Shown: positions 20,201-29,704, numbered from the stretch's first letter. The stretch is DNA of 64,000 nucleotides from Mycobacterium lepromatosis (GCF_000975265.2 NZ_CP083405.1:2728001-2792000), one strand, 5' to 3'. Notes: generated by a model not told the origin, from the letters alone. Made by a program: numbers and translations.

Positions 20201-21522
20201 GTTCGGCATATGCGGCCACCGACGGCAATCCAGCCACTTCGTGGACGGCACCGCAACGGGTGGTGCAGCACAAGACCCCGCCGACACTCACCCTCGTCCT
20301 TCCGCGGCCCACCGAGGTCAACGGGCTGCGGCTAGCACCCAGCCGGTCAACACTGCCCGCGCACCCGACGATAGTGGCGGTCAACCTGGGCAATGGCCCA
20401 CAAGTTCGAGAATTGCAGTCCGGTGAACCACAGACGCTTTCGCTGAAGCCCCAAGTAACCGATACTCTCACGATTAGCCTGCTGGACTGGAACGACGTAA
20501 TCGACCGCAACGCGCTGGGCTTCGATCAGCTCAAACCGCCGGGGCTGGCCGAGGTCGCGGTGCTCGGGACAGACGGCAAACCGATCGCACCCGCTAACGC
20601 TAGCCGCAACCGCATCCGTGAAATCACCGTAGACTGCGACCACGGGCCAGTAATCGCAATCGCGGGCCGATTTGTGCACACCTCGATCCGGACCACAGCA
20701 GCATCACTGCTGGATGGCGACCCGGTCGCCGCGGTCCCCTGCGAACGCGATCCTATAGCACTGCCGGCAGGCCAGCAAGAGTTGTTGATCAGCCCTGGCG
20801 CTGCGTTCATCGTGGACGGAGCGCAGTTATCGACTCAGGACAGCACCGAATTGCCCAGTGCCAGAACAGTGTCCGCAGATACCGGCCAGTGGGGTCCCAG
20901 TCGACGCGAAGTGCGCGCCCCAGCGTTGGCGACTTCCCAGATATTGGTCATGCCCGACAGCATCAACCCTGGCTGGGTGGCTCATACCAGTACAGGAGTC
21001 CGCTTGACGCCGGTCGCCGTAAACGGATGGCAACAGGGTTGGCTAGTGCCGGCGGGGAACCCCGGTACCATCACGTTGACCTTCACCGCCAACTCACTGT
21101 ACCGGCCTGGTCTGGCGGCGGGGCTGGCATTGCTGCCGCTATTAGCCTTGCTTGCCTTATGGGGTAGGCGAAGTGAATGTGCTGCTGAAGCGGCAGCACA
21201 ACCATGGACACCTGGAATCTTGTCCGCGGTCGCAGTGTTGCCGGCCGGAGCGGTGATCGCCGGCGTGGCCGGGGTTGTTGTGGTCGGTGCTACAATCGGT
21301 ATACAGCACGTGTTGCGCCACCGACAGCGGTGGCGCAACGATCTTACCGTCGGTTTAAGCGCGGGTGGGCTGATTCTAGCCGGAGCTGTACTGTCCCGAC
21401 AGCCGTGGCGATCGGTCGATGGATACTCCGGACATTCCGCGAATGTTCAACTGCTGGCATTAATTTCGCTTGCCGCGGTGGCTGCATCAGTGGCGTCGCC
21501 GCAGCAAGGCCGCACGGAGTAG
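17290..21522 (+). CDS. aftD: Alpha-(1->3)-arabinofuranosyltransferase AftD (1410 aa)
   Basis: AftD is a very large GT-C membrane glycosyltransferase. It adds alpha-1,3 arabinofuranose branches to arabinogalactan and lipoarabinomannan on the outer face of the membrane, using decaprenyl-phospho-arabinose. It begins with a membrane helix (about residues 15-31) and then ISPDTKLDL, whose Asp39 is the likely catalytic acid in the first outer loop. About ten further helices extend to residue 470. A long outer region follows, with discoidin/carbohydrate-binding-like repeats (AAAVDGDPATSWVSNALQPA and AATDGNPATSWTAPQR). Terminal helices occupy the last 120 residues. GTG 17290 is the first start codon in frame, although the frame is open from 17200. 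It follows Rv0236A. Confidence 0.95.
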   Translation: MKTPQDSSVAPLSRWWLVLIGVVALTLTFAQSPEQISPDTKLDLTTNPLRFLARATNLWNSDLPFGQVQNQAYGYLFPHGTFFLIGQLLGSPGWITQRLWWALLLTAGFWGLLRVAETLGIGSPTSRAIGAVAFALSPRVLTTLGSISSETLPMMLAPWVLLPTILALQGTPGRSVRARAAQAGLAVALMGAVNAIATLAGCLPAAIWWACHRPNRLWWRYTGWWLLALCLATLWWVVALGLLHGVSPPFLDFIESSGVTTQWSSLVEMLRGTDSWTPFVAQTATAGTPLVTESVAILGTCLVAAAGLAGLASTGMPARGRLVTMLVIGVVLLSAGYSGGLGSPLAQAVQAFLDASGAPLRNVHKLESVIRIPFALGIAGLLGRIPLPGSAPVSVWLSSFAHPERDKRVAATVAVLTALMVSTSSAWTGRLTPPGTFSAIPQYWHDTSDWLSEHNTGIPTPGRVLVVPGAPFATQVWGTSHDEPLQVLGSSPWGVRDSIPLIPPQAIRALDSVQRLFASGRPSVGLADTLARQGIAYLVLRNDLDPDTSRSARPILVHRAIAGSPRLEKVAEFGAPVGSSTLTGFVADSELRPWYPAIEIYRVAVSDGTNPGKPYFADTDQLPRIDGGPEVLLRLDERRRLLGQPALGPALMTADAQLAGLPLPSKAEVTITDTPVARETDYGRVDQHSSAIRAANDARRTFNRVPDYPVPGAEMIFGGWSGGRITASSSSSDATSMPDVAPATSPAAAVDGDPATSWVSNALQPAVGQWLQVDFDHPVTNAVITVTPSATAVGAQVRRIQIETVNGTTNLQVDEAGKPLAAALPYGETPWVRITAAATDDGSSGVQFSITDLTITQYDASGFAHPVNLRHTALVPGSPPGWAVARWDLGSELLGRPGCAPAPDNVRCAASMTLAPEEPVNFSRTLTVPNPILVTPMLWVRPRQSSKLADLVVEPKTTRAYGDADTVDILGSAYAATDGNPATSWTAPQRVVQHKTPPTLTLVLPRPTEVNGLRLAPSRSTLPAHPTIVAVNLGNGPQVRELQSGEPQTLSLKPQVTDTLTISLLDWNDVIDRNALGFDQLKPPGLAEVAVLGTDGKPIAPANASRNRIREITVDCDHGPVIAIAGRFVHTSIRTTAASLLDGDPVAAVPCERDPIALPAGQQELLISPGAAFIVDGAQLSTQDSTELPSARTVSADTGQWGPSRREVRAPALATSQILVMPDSINPGWVAHTSTGVRLTPVAVNGWQQGWLVPAGNPGTITLTFTANSLYRPGLAAGLALLPLLALLALWGRRSECAAEAAAQPWTPGILSAVAVLPAGAVIAGVAGVVVVGATIGIQHVLRHRQRWRNDLTVGLSAGGLILAGAVLSRQPWRSVDGYSGHSANVQLLALISLAAVAASVASPQQGRTE

Positions 21523-22289
21523 TTATTTGATGAGCGACAGCTACACATATTAGCATGCAGTATTTGTGGGTTACTTGACGGATTGCTTTGGTGCACAGGT
21601 GAAGTACTTCCTCTAAGTTGTTGACAAACAGGATGGCGCATACCCCAAGGCGGCAAAGCTCGGATTTCATTACATCGAGACCGATTTCGCGCCACCCGCA
21701 ACGCCACAGCTGTGATCTTTCATTACCCGAGACTCGAGTCGGCTACGGGAATTCCAGGAACGGCCTACCGGTTGTATTGGCGGGATTTCCACAAAACGGA
21801 CTAGGTAACCGGGGAGACAATCCCAACCTTCGAAGAATTCCTCGTCACATTCTAAGGCATGCGGGCCAACATCGATACCCAAGCTACCTCGGTAATAAAT
21901 CCAGCTGTCAACGTCATCGAGCTGATAGATGAGCATAACCGGGTACTGATCGGATCGTTCTCCGGGCAGCATCGAAAGCGCACGGTAGGCCTGCTGTCCA
22001 ATCGGATCGCCAGCGCGGTGGGCACGGGTACGTTCCTAACGTTCCTGGCGACACAAACGGCCCGAAGCCGGGCAGCTGTCGGGAAAATGTTACACAACAG
22101 TGACTGCTTGCAGTTGCTTGCTCGGCTTTGAGGTGTGCCTATAATTACGCTGGTAGGATGCAGACGGGAACGCTTTAGGATGCCAGGTTCATGCCTGGAT
22201 GGTCGATGGGGCCGTCATGATGCACGCACTTCTCGACAGAGACGTGAGCGGCGGCGATCGCTTCCACGACTGTCACCGGTGTTGTTGCC
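21523..22289. other. Unidentified decayed DNA after aftD
   Basis: About 770 bases separate aftD from the next recognisable remnant, although the two genes are adjacent in M. tuberculosis. A rightward frame at 21859-22131 gives INPAVNVIELIDEHNRVLIG. A leftward frame at 21670-21972 gives LVRFVEIPPIQP. I recognise neither. The material may be inserted or badly eroded. Confidence 0.35.
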
Positions 22290-23345
22290 ATGGGATGGTT
22301 TACGGAACAAGAATATTGGCTGGACCGATTGGTTCCTAAGCATAGCGCGACAGCCATCTACTGCATTGCATTTGTGGCTGTCGCTATGCAGTTTCAGACA
22401 CTCATCGGGGAGCACGGGATGCTGACGGTGCCGCGATGTCTGGCTAAGCGGTTCCTTCTGAAGATCACTGAAAGTCTTTCATGTCCGCTACTAAGATGGG
22501 TTGTTCACCCTTGTCTGCTGGTTCGGCGTGGCGAGACCGTCGGCGTGTATATTGGCAGCTATCGTAACTGGGGAGGCAGACTTGGCACCGCTGTAGGCTG
22601 CCATGCCGATGATGTTGACGCTCTTGAATCTCTACCTTATCGATCGTCAACGTCAGCCAGGTGTGGTATGGATTCGGCTGGGCGAGCAATTGCTGTATCG
22701 GGCTAGCGAGCCTGCTAGTTCTACCACCATAAGACACAGACGACGCCGGTGCCAATCAGTTAGTTTCTATACCCTACCCAAGCCACTGAACTGAGTCGAG
22801 TTGTTGGGTAATTATATTTACCCAGATCATCGACCTGTTCTGTTTTGTTCACTCCACAGCAGATTGGTTAGCCGGGCCAAGGCGCTTATCGGTCATCAAC
22901 CAGCTGCGGCTGGTGGTATAGGACAACTTCATCTGACTCGATTAGCTGATGGTAATCCTGACTTGCAGTATGATAGAACTAGTCTTGGGTTCGATAGTGG
23001 CCGGCTTCACTTCTTTTAACCGCGTAGCCGTTGCTGCCAGCGCTGTAATCGCGGTTCACCGGCTTGGTGATCATGCTCACTGCCGCGGTTTTGTTCTTAA
23101 ACTACTTATCTGTGCACATTAGACTGTCGTCTCATCAAAGAATTAACATGTTGTTCAAACTATTTCACCTCGTGAGTACCAACGGAGTTTTCAGCAGCTT
23201 TGGCCGCATCACCGGTAGGTGGTAAGCGAAGACATCGAAAAGACGACCATCGACAAGAAGGTTCGGAAGGAATACGAGTTCAAAACCAAGCCCGGCACAG
23301 TGCGCCGGCTGCAGCATCAATAGGCGCCCTATACAACTACGGCCG
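22290..23345 (+). pseudogene. Lipase-maturation-factor-like membrane protein (Rv0235c-like), pseudogene
   Basis: The start is clear: MGWFTEQEYWLDRLVPKHSA followed by AIYCIAFVAVAMQFQTLIGE and HGMLTVPRCLA, matching the N-terminus of the multi-spanning Rv0235c family (lipase maturation factor fold). Near 23220-23320 another frame gives KVRKEYEFKTKPGTVRRLQH, the soluble C-terminal block of the same family. Between them the frame breaks repeatedly and perhaps a third of the gene is missing. The M. tuberculosis homologue follows aftD directly, so position agrees. No functional protein is possible. Confidence 0.8.
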
Positions 23346-24474
23346 GATCGCGGTGGCGCTGGGGATTGACGAACCACACATAAGTGATGTTTGATCGAGC
23401 GCATGATCTATCTTGCATCGCACTCGATCAAACCGTAACCATGGTCCTCACATACAAGCACCATAATAAAGTATACGTTCTCGAATGTCTGTCTCGCTTG
23501 TCTACGAGTTCATCAATTAACACACCCTAGATGTAAGAGCAAGGCCATTGATAAATAAAATTTTTTGAGATCAAACAAGTGTTGTGCTGATACGTCGGGT
23601 ACAATTTCGCCACCCGCATTTTGATGACAACGATGTCCAACAGCCTGACGTAGCTGCTGACCATTGTCACGCAAGTATAGGCAACCACCCGCTGTAGAGC
23701 TAGCGGAAACCGCGCATCATGTCTCGCCCAAGCTAAATTATTTTATTCAGCAAGTTTTATTATTCAGCAAGCAGAACAGATCCCGTCACCGCGGCGTAGC
23801 CGTCGAAGCGGTATCCGAAAAAACTCTACTGCGCGCGCGTGGAGATAAGAACTGGTGTGACCAATTATCCTGACACTCAAACGAATGGTACATGTCAAAC
23901 TCGACCGGTAAACAATGAATGTGAATGATCTTCTTGTCGCCCCGCGGATTGATTCGGACGGGATCGAATTCCGCAATCAGGTTTTGAAGCACCTCGGTTC
24001 CCCTACGTAGGACGGCCAGCGAGTGATCGGGGCAAACATCGACACCCAATCGACATACTGATGAGACTCCATTATATTGACGCCCTAACCGACCTGAACC
24101 GGAATCCCTACCATCAGGATGCTGTTGGTGGCGGTGTCAGCAACAGCACGCTACATGTTGATCGCGCCAGAAACCAAAGTAGCATAAATCACCACCGAAC
24201 AGCCGGTGAGACACCGAATACATCTTCACCATGAACGCCGCCGCTTGCTCATGCCGAGTGAACACACGGCGGATGTGCTACGCCGACAATGCCTGCAAAA
24301 AACGGATGTTTTCCGCACCAGATATCCCGAAGACGACCGAGACACCTTCGCCTTTCCAAACACGTGACCATCGGTTGAGCGGCTGTGCTCAGCCGACACC
24401 TCCCTGAAACCACGATAATGGCAGGCTAGAACCACATGTTTCACCAGACGACCCAAAATGAAGGAGAGGTCAGC
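23346..24474. other. Long non-coding region before gabD1
   Basis: I find no gene in these 1.1 kb. A tandem 'ttattcagcaag' pair with 17-base period lies at 23743-23771. A rightward frame from about 23914 gives MNVNDLLVAPRIDSDGIEFR and then stops. This must include the gabD1 promoter. The gabD1 ribosome site AAGGAGAGGT is at 24461-24470. Confidence 0.4.
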
Positions 24475-25848
24475 GTGTTGATAGCCACCATCAACCCGGC
24501 CACCGGTGAGACAGTCAAGACCTTCACACCGACAACCCAGGATGAAGTCGAGTATGCGATTGCTCGCGCCTACGCGCGGTTTGACGACTACCGTCACACT
24601 ACCTTCGCCCAACGTGCCAAGTGGGCTAACGCCACCGCCGACTTACTCGAAGCTGAAGCCGACCAATCCGCCGCCCTGATGACTCTCGAGATGGGTAAGA
24701 AGCTGGCGTCAGCCAAGAGTGAGGCAATGAAGTGCGCCAAGGGTTTTCGTTACTACGCTGAGAACGCCGAAGTGTTGCTCGCCGACGAACCGGTCGACGC
24801 CGCCGCCGTTGGCGCGTCGCAAGCATTAGCCCGTTACCAACCGCTCGGTGTGGTACTGGCCGTTATGCCATGGAACTTTCCGCTGTGGCAGGCTGTTCGG
24901 TTCGCTGCACCGGCGCTGATGGCCGGCAACGTCGGCCTCCTCAAGCACGCGTCAAACGTGCCGCAGTGCGCGTTGTACCTCGCCGACGTCATTGCTCGTG
25001 GCGGCTTTCCAGAGGGCTGTTTCCAAACGCTGCTCATCTCGGCCAATGGTGTCGAATCTATCCTGCGTGATCCCCGGGTCGCGGCGGCCACCCTCACCGG
25101 TAGCGAACCAGCAGGCCAGGCGGTCGGCGCCATCGCGGGCAACGAGATCAAACCCACCGTGTTAGAGCTCGGCGGCAGCGACCCTTTCATCGTGATGCCC
25201 TCGGCGGATTTGGATGCAGCAGTTGCCACCGCGGTCACCGGAAGGGTGCAGAACAACGGCCAATCCTGCATCGCCGCCAAGCGGTTTATCGCCCATGTCG
25301 ACATTTACGACGAGTTCGTCAACAAGTTCGTCACGCGGATGGAAGCGCTGCGGGTGGGTGACCCGACCGACCCGGACACCGACATCGGTCCGCTGGCCAC
25401 CGAGTCAAGCCGCGCCCAAGTCGAACAACAAGTCGCCGCCGCCGCGGCGGCAGGCGCGGTAATCCGTTGCGGCGGTAAACGTCCCGACCGACCGGGGTGG
25501 TTTTACCCACCGACCGTGATTACCGACATCACCAAGGACATGGCACTCTACACTGATGAGGTCTTTGGGCCGGTAGCCTCAGTATACCGTGCCACCAATA
25601 TTGACGAAGCCATCGAGATCGCCAATGATACCACCTTCGGGTTGGGTTCCAACGCCTGGACGCAGGACGAGTCTGAGCAACGACGCTTCATCGACAACAT
25701 CGTTGCCGGTCAGGTCTTCATCAACGGTATGACGGTTTCCTACCCCGAATTACCGTTCGGCGGCGTCAAGCGGTCAGGCTACGGCCGAGAGCTATCAGCC
25801 CATGGGATCCGTGAGTTCTGCAACACCAAAACAATTTGGATCGCATAG
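24475..25848 (+). CDS. gabD1: Succinate-semialdehyde dehydrogenase GabD1 (457 aa)
   Basis: An NADP-dependent aldehyde dehydrogenase that oxidises succinic semialdehyde to succinate, completing the alternative TCA route through 2-oxoglutarate decarboxylation. Seen: Asn134 in MPWNFP, the general base Glu231 in LELGGSDP, and the nucleophile Cys265 in NNGQSCIAAKR. LGSNAWTQDESEQRR and PFGGVKRSGYGREL are near the end. I chose GTG 24475 over the upstream ATG 24436 because AAGGAGAGGT lies just before it and the length becomes the family's 457 residues. It is alone: the genes on either side are dead. With the Rv0247c-0249c dehydrogenase lost, its product must feed another succinate dehydrogenase. Confidence 0.94.
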   Translation: MLIATINPATGETVKTFTPTTQDEVEYAIARAYARFDDYRHTTFAQRAKWANATADLLEAEADQSAALMTLEMGKKLASAKSEAMKCAKGFRYYAENAEVLLADEPVDAAAVGASQALARYQPLGVVLAVMPWNFPLWQAVRFAAPALMAGNVGLLKHASNVPQCALYLADVIARGGFPEGCFQTLLISANGVESILRDPRVAAATLTGSEPAGQAVGAIAGNEIKPTVLELGGSDPFIVMPSADLDAAVATAVTGRVQNNGQSCIAAKRFIAHVDIYDEFVNKFVTRMEALRVGDPTDPDTDIGPLATESSRAQVEQQVAAAAAAGAVIRCGGKRPDRPGWFYPPTVITDITKDMALYTDEVFGPVASVYRATNIDEAIEIANDTTFGLGSNAWTQDESEQRRFIDNIVAGQVFINGMTVSYPELPFGGVKRSGYGRELSAHGIREFCNTKTIWIA

Positions 25849-25914
25849 AACAACCTAACCTCACGCCTAACTAGCCTCGGGAGTCACATGATTCGAGAAA
25901 AAAATTGGCAACTT

Positions 25915-25930
25915 AGAGGAAAAATCCTCT
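25915..25930 (+). terminator. Small hairpin after gabD1
   Basis: The arms AGAGGA (25915-25920) and TCCTCT (25925-25930) flank AAAA, 67 bases after the gabD1 stop, with CTTTTT shortly downstream. It could be a weak terminator. Confidence 0.4.
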
Positions 25931-25984
25931 TCCTCTAGATGCTTTTTACAGCTGAAATACTAGAATTTTGTGTACTGGAATTGT

Positions 25985-26759
25985 GGAATCCGCTACACGA
26001 AAGAAATGACGCATAAATCGGGCGCCTCACCGTAGAGCCCATCGATAACGAGGGCGGGCATGGTGATCCAATGAAGCTGATCTACAATGGACCGTGATTT
26101 CAATGTGTCCATAATGTAAAACTTGTTGGACTCCACCAATCGCGTGATAGAAAGTCCGATCTTCTTTCACTGCGTAAAAGCTAGCCACCAACTAAGGCGA
26201 GTTGAGTAACCATTCGGCACAAATGGCGTTCATAAAACACCTATTGGACGTTAAGACACACCGTGAAATCCTTTGGGGTAGTGCTGCAGATAGAAGTTCG
26301 GACGCAACTGTTTGACCCCTCCCTACCATAACGGCATCGATTCAGTTGTGTTAGCGAACATCATTCCCCGAAGCCCCAGAGATTGGTCAAGGGCGTGCTC
26401 CGCGAGGAGCCTCCCGCCCCAGGGCTTACCTAACAGATAGTAATTATCGGCGATACCCAGATCTGTAAGTAAACAAATCAACTCGGCGTGGAACAGGTGG
26501 ACCGTCTAGAATTCAGGATCGGTGTTAGGGAAATGGATTGATCCGCTCCGACCCAAACTGGTCGTAGTGGATGACAGCGTATACGTAGCCGGGAGAGCCG
26601 CAACAAGCAATTATACAGCAAGCCGGGACCGCCATGAACAACGACCACAGGCGCTCCTCCTGAACTACAACCCAATTCAAACTCGCCGATGATGTGCCAC
26701 CAAGTGCGTCCAAGAGGATCGTCAGGGTAACCTTCCAACATGCTAAACGGGATCGCCAT
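25985..26759 (-). pseudogene. Proline-iminopeptidase-like alpha/beta hydrolase, pseudogene
   Basis: Leftward pieces are collinear with the prolyl aminopeptidase/amino-acid amidase family. MAIPFSMLEGYPDDPLGRTW opens at 26759, then GGAPVVVVHGGPGLLYN (oxyanion loop HGGPG), HYDQFG, TDPEF, TVHLFHAEL and TDLGIADNYYLLGKPWGG, where the nucleophile Ser of G-x-S-W-G-G reads Pro. Next come LRGMMFANTTESMPLW, and near the end SIVDQLHWITMPALVIDGLY. Several frameshifts and stops are present, and the middle cap domain is largely lost. I know of no such gene at this locus in M. tuberculosis, although related hydrolases exist elsewhere in that genome. Confidence 0.75.
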
Positions 26760-26909
26760 CCCTCTCCAAGTGACTAAATGTTAGGAAGCCCAGTTTGACC
26801 CGTCGAGTTACAGCCGCACGCGTTAGCCAGCCGCGAAACACGACCTGCATTCTCGGGTTAATCCCCATTTTCCGCGTACGAACTACTAGTAGAGGCCGGG
26901 TGTGGTCGA

Positions 26910-27808
26910 TTAAAGGGCTGCTCGGGCCCGTTTGTCCTCAACGGCTAAGCCGTTCCTCCAGCAGAAGCGAATAGTTGACGTCGATCTACCCCAGCAACCA
27001 TCCGCGAGCGATGCTGATTGTCCCCTTAACCGTCGCATCCTTTTGTCGCTGGAGTACTTCATGAACTCATCAACCGACAGACCGAACGGGATGTCAGCAC
27101 CGTAGAGCGCAAAGCCTTCTTGTATGCGGCAAACGCCAAAGAGATGAGCTGATTCATCCGCGTTTCGAACACCGTCCAACTGGCGTCGTCAGAGGAGCCA
27201 CGAGGCCGACGGGTGAAAGTAGCACACGCCATACGGTGTCGCTAGTCATTACCCATTCGGCAGACCAGTTTCTGCACGCCAGGAATGGCCGCGCTTCATG
27301 GAAGGGTGTGCTAAGAGTAGCATATCGCCAGTGGTTGTAGGTGACTGAAGCCGGAACCTGGGCGGCCGGTGAGGGATCCGTCAACAATACCTCGAGCGAT
27401 TCCGGCAGCTCGGAATAAAAGATCCACGGTAGGCAGGAACTTCATCGAGGTAACGGTGCAGATCGTAGCTGACACCCACGGCGTCTAGTCACAAGCGGAA
27501 TACCTGCGTGTATTTGGCTTGCTCGAACGGGAACTGCGTCAGATACATTTCGTCACCCAGCCACCCTTCGGCGCGCATCGCGCTTATGAACGGCTCGATA
27601 TCCTTGGTAGCCGCTTCTTCGCCGGTGGTGAACTCGGCGCACAGCCAGGTGGCATCGTCGCGCCCATGGTCTGACAGCGACTACGCTAATCTTGACGGCC
27701 GTGGGAGAAGTCGATATCGGCTGGAGTACAAAACTTTGCGTTTCCGCCGGCAAACAGCTTCAACGGCAAGCTGCCCCCGTTGAAACCGCCCACAATGAAC
27801 GATCCCAT
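26910..27808 (-). pseudogene. R2-like ligand-binding oxidase (Rv0233, annotated nrdB-like), pseudogene
   Basis: Dead member of the ribonucleotide-reductase R2-like oxidases with a Mn/Fe centre. Collinear leftward peptides: [16 protein letters not shown] near 27760, [20 protein letters not shown] near 27610 (metal-ligand helix), [19 protein letters not shown] near 27540, [20 protein letters not shown] near 27470, [14 protein letters not shown] near 27360, and [20 protein letters not shown] with SSDKRMRRL near 27050-27120. Frames change at least five times and stops are present. It follows gabD1 in opposite orientation, as in M. tuberculosis. Confidence 0.85.
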
Positions 27809-28317
27809 ATGTGTGCGTCACGGTGTTGGCTTCCTCGGATCATGTCGAGATTGGTTGTGTAGAAGCAGGTTTCGGTGACACGGTGAAAACCACCGCCAAC
27901 ACTACGACAATCCGAAGCGCGGCCAGCGCCGGCTGCTCGGAAGTCAGCTTGTCCCATCCCAGGACCGGATCCATACCACACAGGCGTGGATTCAGATGCG
28001 GAAAAAACCATCAGCAGCAACGATAACAGCGCGGCTGTATAACAGTCCGCATGCAGCTCGCCTTCGCACCACGGCGTAGTGCACAACCGACCGCAGCACA
28101 TCCAGGCAGTGGCGATGAATCACGGTCCTCACACTGACCCGGGCATCGGTGTCGATCGCCAAAGGCGCCACGGCATGAAGCCCCTAACGTCGATGACCAT
28201 TAGTCATTCTGGTGTAACCCACATAATAGTAATAAAGCGTTGTCGGCTGGCCGTCAGAAGAACCCGCCGACAAACGTGAAGCTGGCCGCACGCTGAATGA
28301 CAACAACGAAGACGGAA
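27809..28317. other. Unidentified decayed region
   Basis: Rv0232, a TetR regulator, would be expected here by synteny but I could not match it. A leftward frame near 27860-27960 gives LAALRIVVVLAVVFTVSPKP, a single membrane-like segment. No gene can be named. Confidence 0.3.
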
Positions 28318-28618
28318 TCAGTCGAGGTCGAATGCGATGCGGATTGCTTGCGAGAGGGCAGATGCTCAGCGGGAAAGAGGTAACCGATGTATTGCCCCAA
28401 AGCGCTAGCGGGGATGGACACGATGTTGTCGCAGGTAGACTACCGAGGTCTGTTGTAGGCCGTTCTCGGGACCGACAGGCACCTCAGTCGACAGTCCACG
28501 AGCAATGCTGGTGATAAGCGCGACGATAACGCGAGAGAGATGCGGCCGAACGAGTTCCCGGGTCAGCACCAAAACGGAGTACGACCTTGTCCAGATGCAC
28601 GGTGTGAATCGGCCGCAT
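28318..28618 (-). pseudogene. MazF-family toxin, pseudogene
   Basis: Leftward from an ATG at 28618: MRPIHTVHLDK, then after a frameshift VLVLTRELVRPHLSRV, ITSIARGLSTEVPVGPENGL and, in another frame, CDNIVSIPASALGQYIGYLF, ending at a TGA (28318-28320). This matches the MazF/PemK endoribonuclease layout: RPVLVLTR-like strand, the T-x-x-RGL-x-EV block, and CDNI-x-x-IP. The toxin ATG overlaps the stop of the antitoxin frame (TGATG), typical translational coupling. At least two frameshifts disable it. Confidence 0.75.
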
Positions 28619-28851
28619 CAGTCCAGGCCTGGCGGAAGTTTCACCGCATACTCGGCCAAGGCATCCAGATCCGGATCAGTTCTCGTAGCGGTAAGGATCT
28701 GGCCACCACGGACTGCGATCTGAAGTCGCCGTTCGCATTCAAACCCACGCAACACCACTGCAGCGCGGCTCAGTGCGTGCTGCTAACTGACTTCCTGGTC
28801 AAGGAAGGCGACGATGTCATCGAGTAACCGTACAGCAATCTGGGTGCTCAT
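28618..28851 (-). pseudogene. MazE/RHH-type antitoxin, pseudogene
   Basis: Leftward frame of 77 codons: MSTQIAVRLLDDIVAFLDQE, a ribbon-helix-helix N-terminus, then a single TAG at codon 23 (28783-28785), then QHALSRAAVVLRGFECERR and DPDLDALAEYAVKLPPGLD to TGA. Apart from that one nonsense codon the frame is continuous, so the antitoxin decayed recently or only slightly. It overlaps the toxin remnant. A perfect 42-base palindrome covers its start codon. No such pair is known to me at this locus in M. tuberculosis. Confidence 0.72.
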
Positions 28852-28883
28852 ACCATTCCGGTATCGGAATGGTATGAGCACCC
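28842..28883. repeat. Perfect 19-bp inverted repeat over the antitoxin start
   Basis: The arms GGGTGCTCATACCATTCCG (28842-28860) and CGGAATGGTATGAGCACCC (28865-28883) are exact complements with a GTAT loop. The antitoxin ATG (leftward) lies inside one arm. It could be an autoregulatory operator or a mutation-made palindrome. Confidence 0.9.
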
Positions 28884-28959
28884 TAAGGAAACCAATGTCA
28901 AGGGTACATCTGATAAGCCCCGCTAATTGGCAAAACGTGTTACTTCCAAGACCTGGTCG

Positions 28960-29290
28960 TAGCGGGCTGAGTCGTTGACCGGACAACGGATCATCCGCAT
29001 TGCGAAACGAGCAGCGCGAAGATCTCGTCGAGCAACGGCTCACTCACCCCAGACCACGGGGTCTCTTCCACGATGAGCTGGGCATAGGGCACCCTCGCTA
29101 GAAGCTGGCCCGCGGCGAAAGCGAAGTCGATGGCCTTGTGCTACGCGGGATCAGAAGCCGCGCTGACCAGCAGCTCGACGAGCACGCTGATCTACTCACG
29201 CAACAAAGCAACGTTGAGCAGATAAAGCACAGCTATCGAAAGTCGACCGCTAATCGTGAAAACGCACATCACCCAGGCCGCCCGTGGGTA
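28960..29290 (-). pseudogene. Acyl-CoA dehydrogenase C-terminal remnant (possibly FadE4/Rv0231)
   Basis: A leftward frame near 28990-29130 reads HKAIDFAFAAGQLLARVPYA and QLIVEETPWSGVSEPLLDEI with FALLV, resembling the C-terminal helices of FadE4-type acyl-CoA dehydrogenases. Synteny with M. tuberculosis predicts fadE4 here. Only this tail is recognisable; the FAD and active-site domains are gone. Confidence 0.5.
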
Positions 29291-29704
29291 CCTGAGCAAA
29301 CAAAAATCCCTTGTTGGATGCATCGTCGCGGCAGGCAATCGCTGGCAAGTCGCTATTCGGGGCTAAACAGGTAATTGGGCATAAACTGCGCCAAGCAACC
29401 CGATGTTGATGTGAACGACACCTTCCAGCCGGGACAGCCCTCCGACTTCACGTACCATCGCCATCGTCTCGAAAACATGTCCTGCTCCGCACGCTAAGGT
29501 AATGATAACATCCAAAAAATAAGGCAGTGATGACTCGCTCATAGTCGTTCGTGACTTTCGTCTTGGGCAAACCAAACTGTAGAGCAGCACAGAGACAATC
29601 CTCCACCGATCGCGTACGCCAACCCGGTCCAGATCGATTGCGCTGCATGCAGCGTCAAGTGAGCAGCCGGTCAGCATAGGAAGTGACGCGCATCACTCAT
29701 TGCC
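29291..29704. other. Unidentified decayed region beside tmaT
   Basis: A leftward frame at 29363-29677 contains hydrophobic stretches (VSVLLYSLV, FLDVIITLACGAGH) and GLSRLEGVVHINIGLLGAVY. It is in the same direction as tmaT and could be the ruin of a small membrane gene. I cannot name it. Confidence 0.3.
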
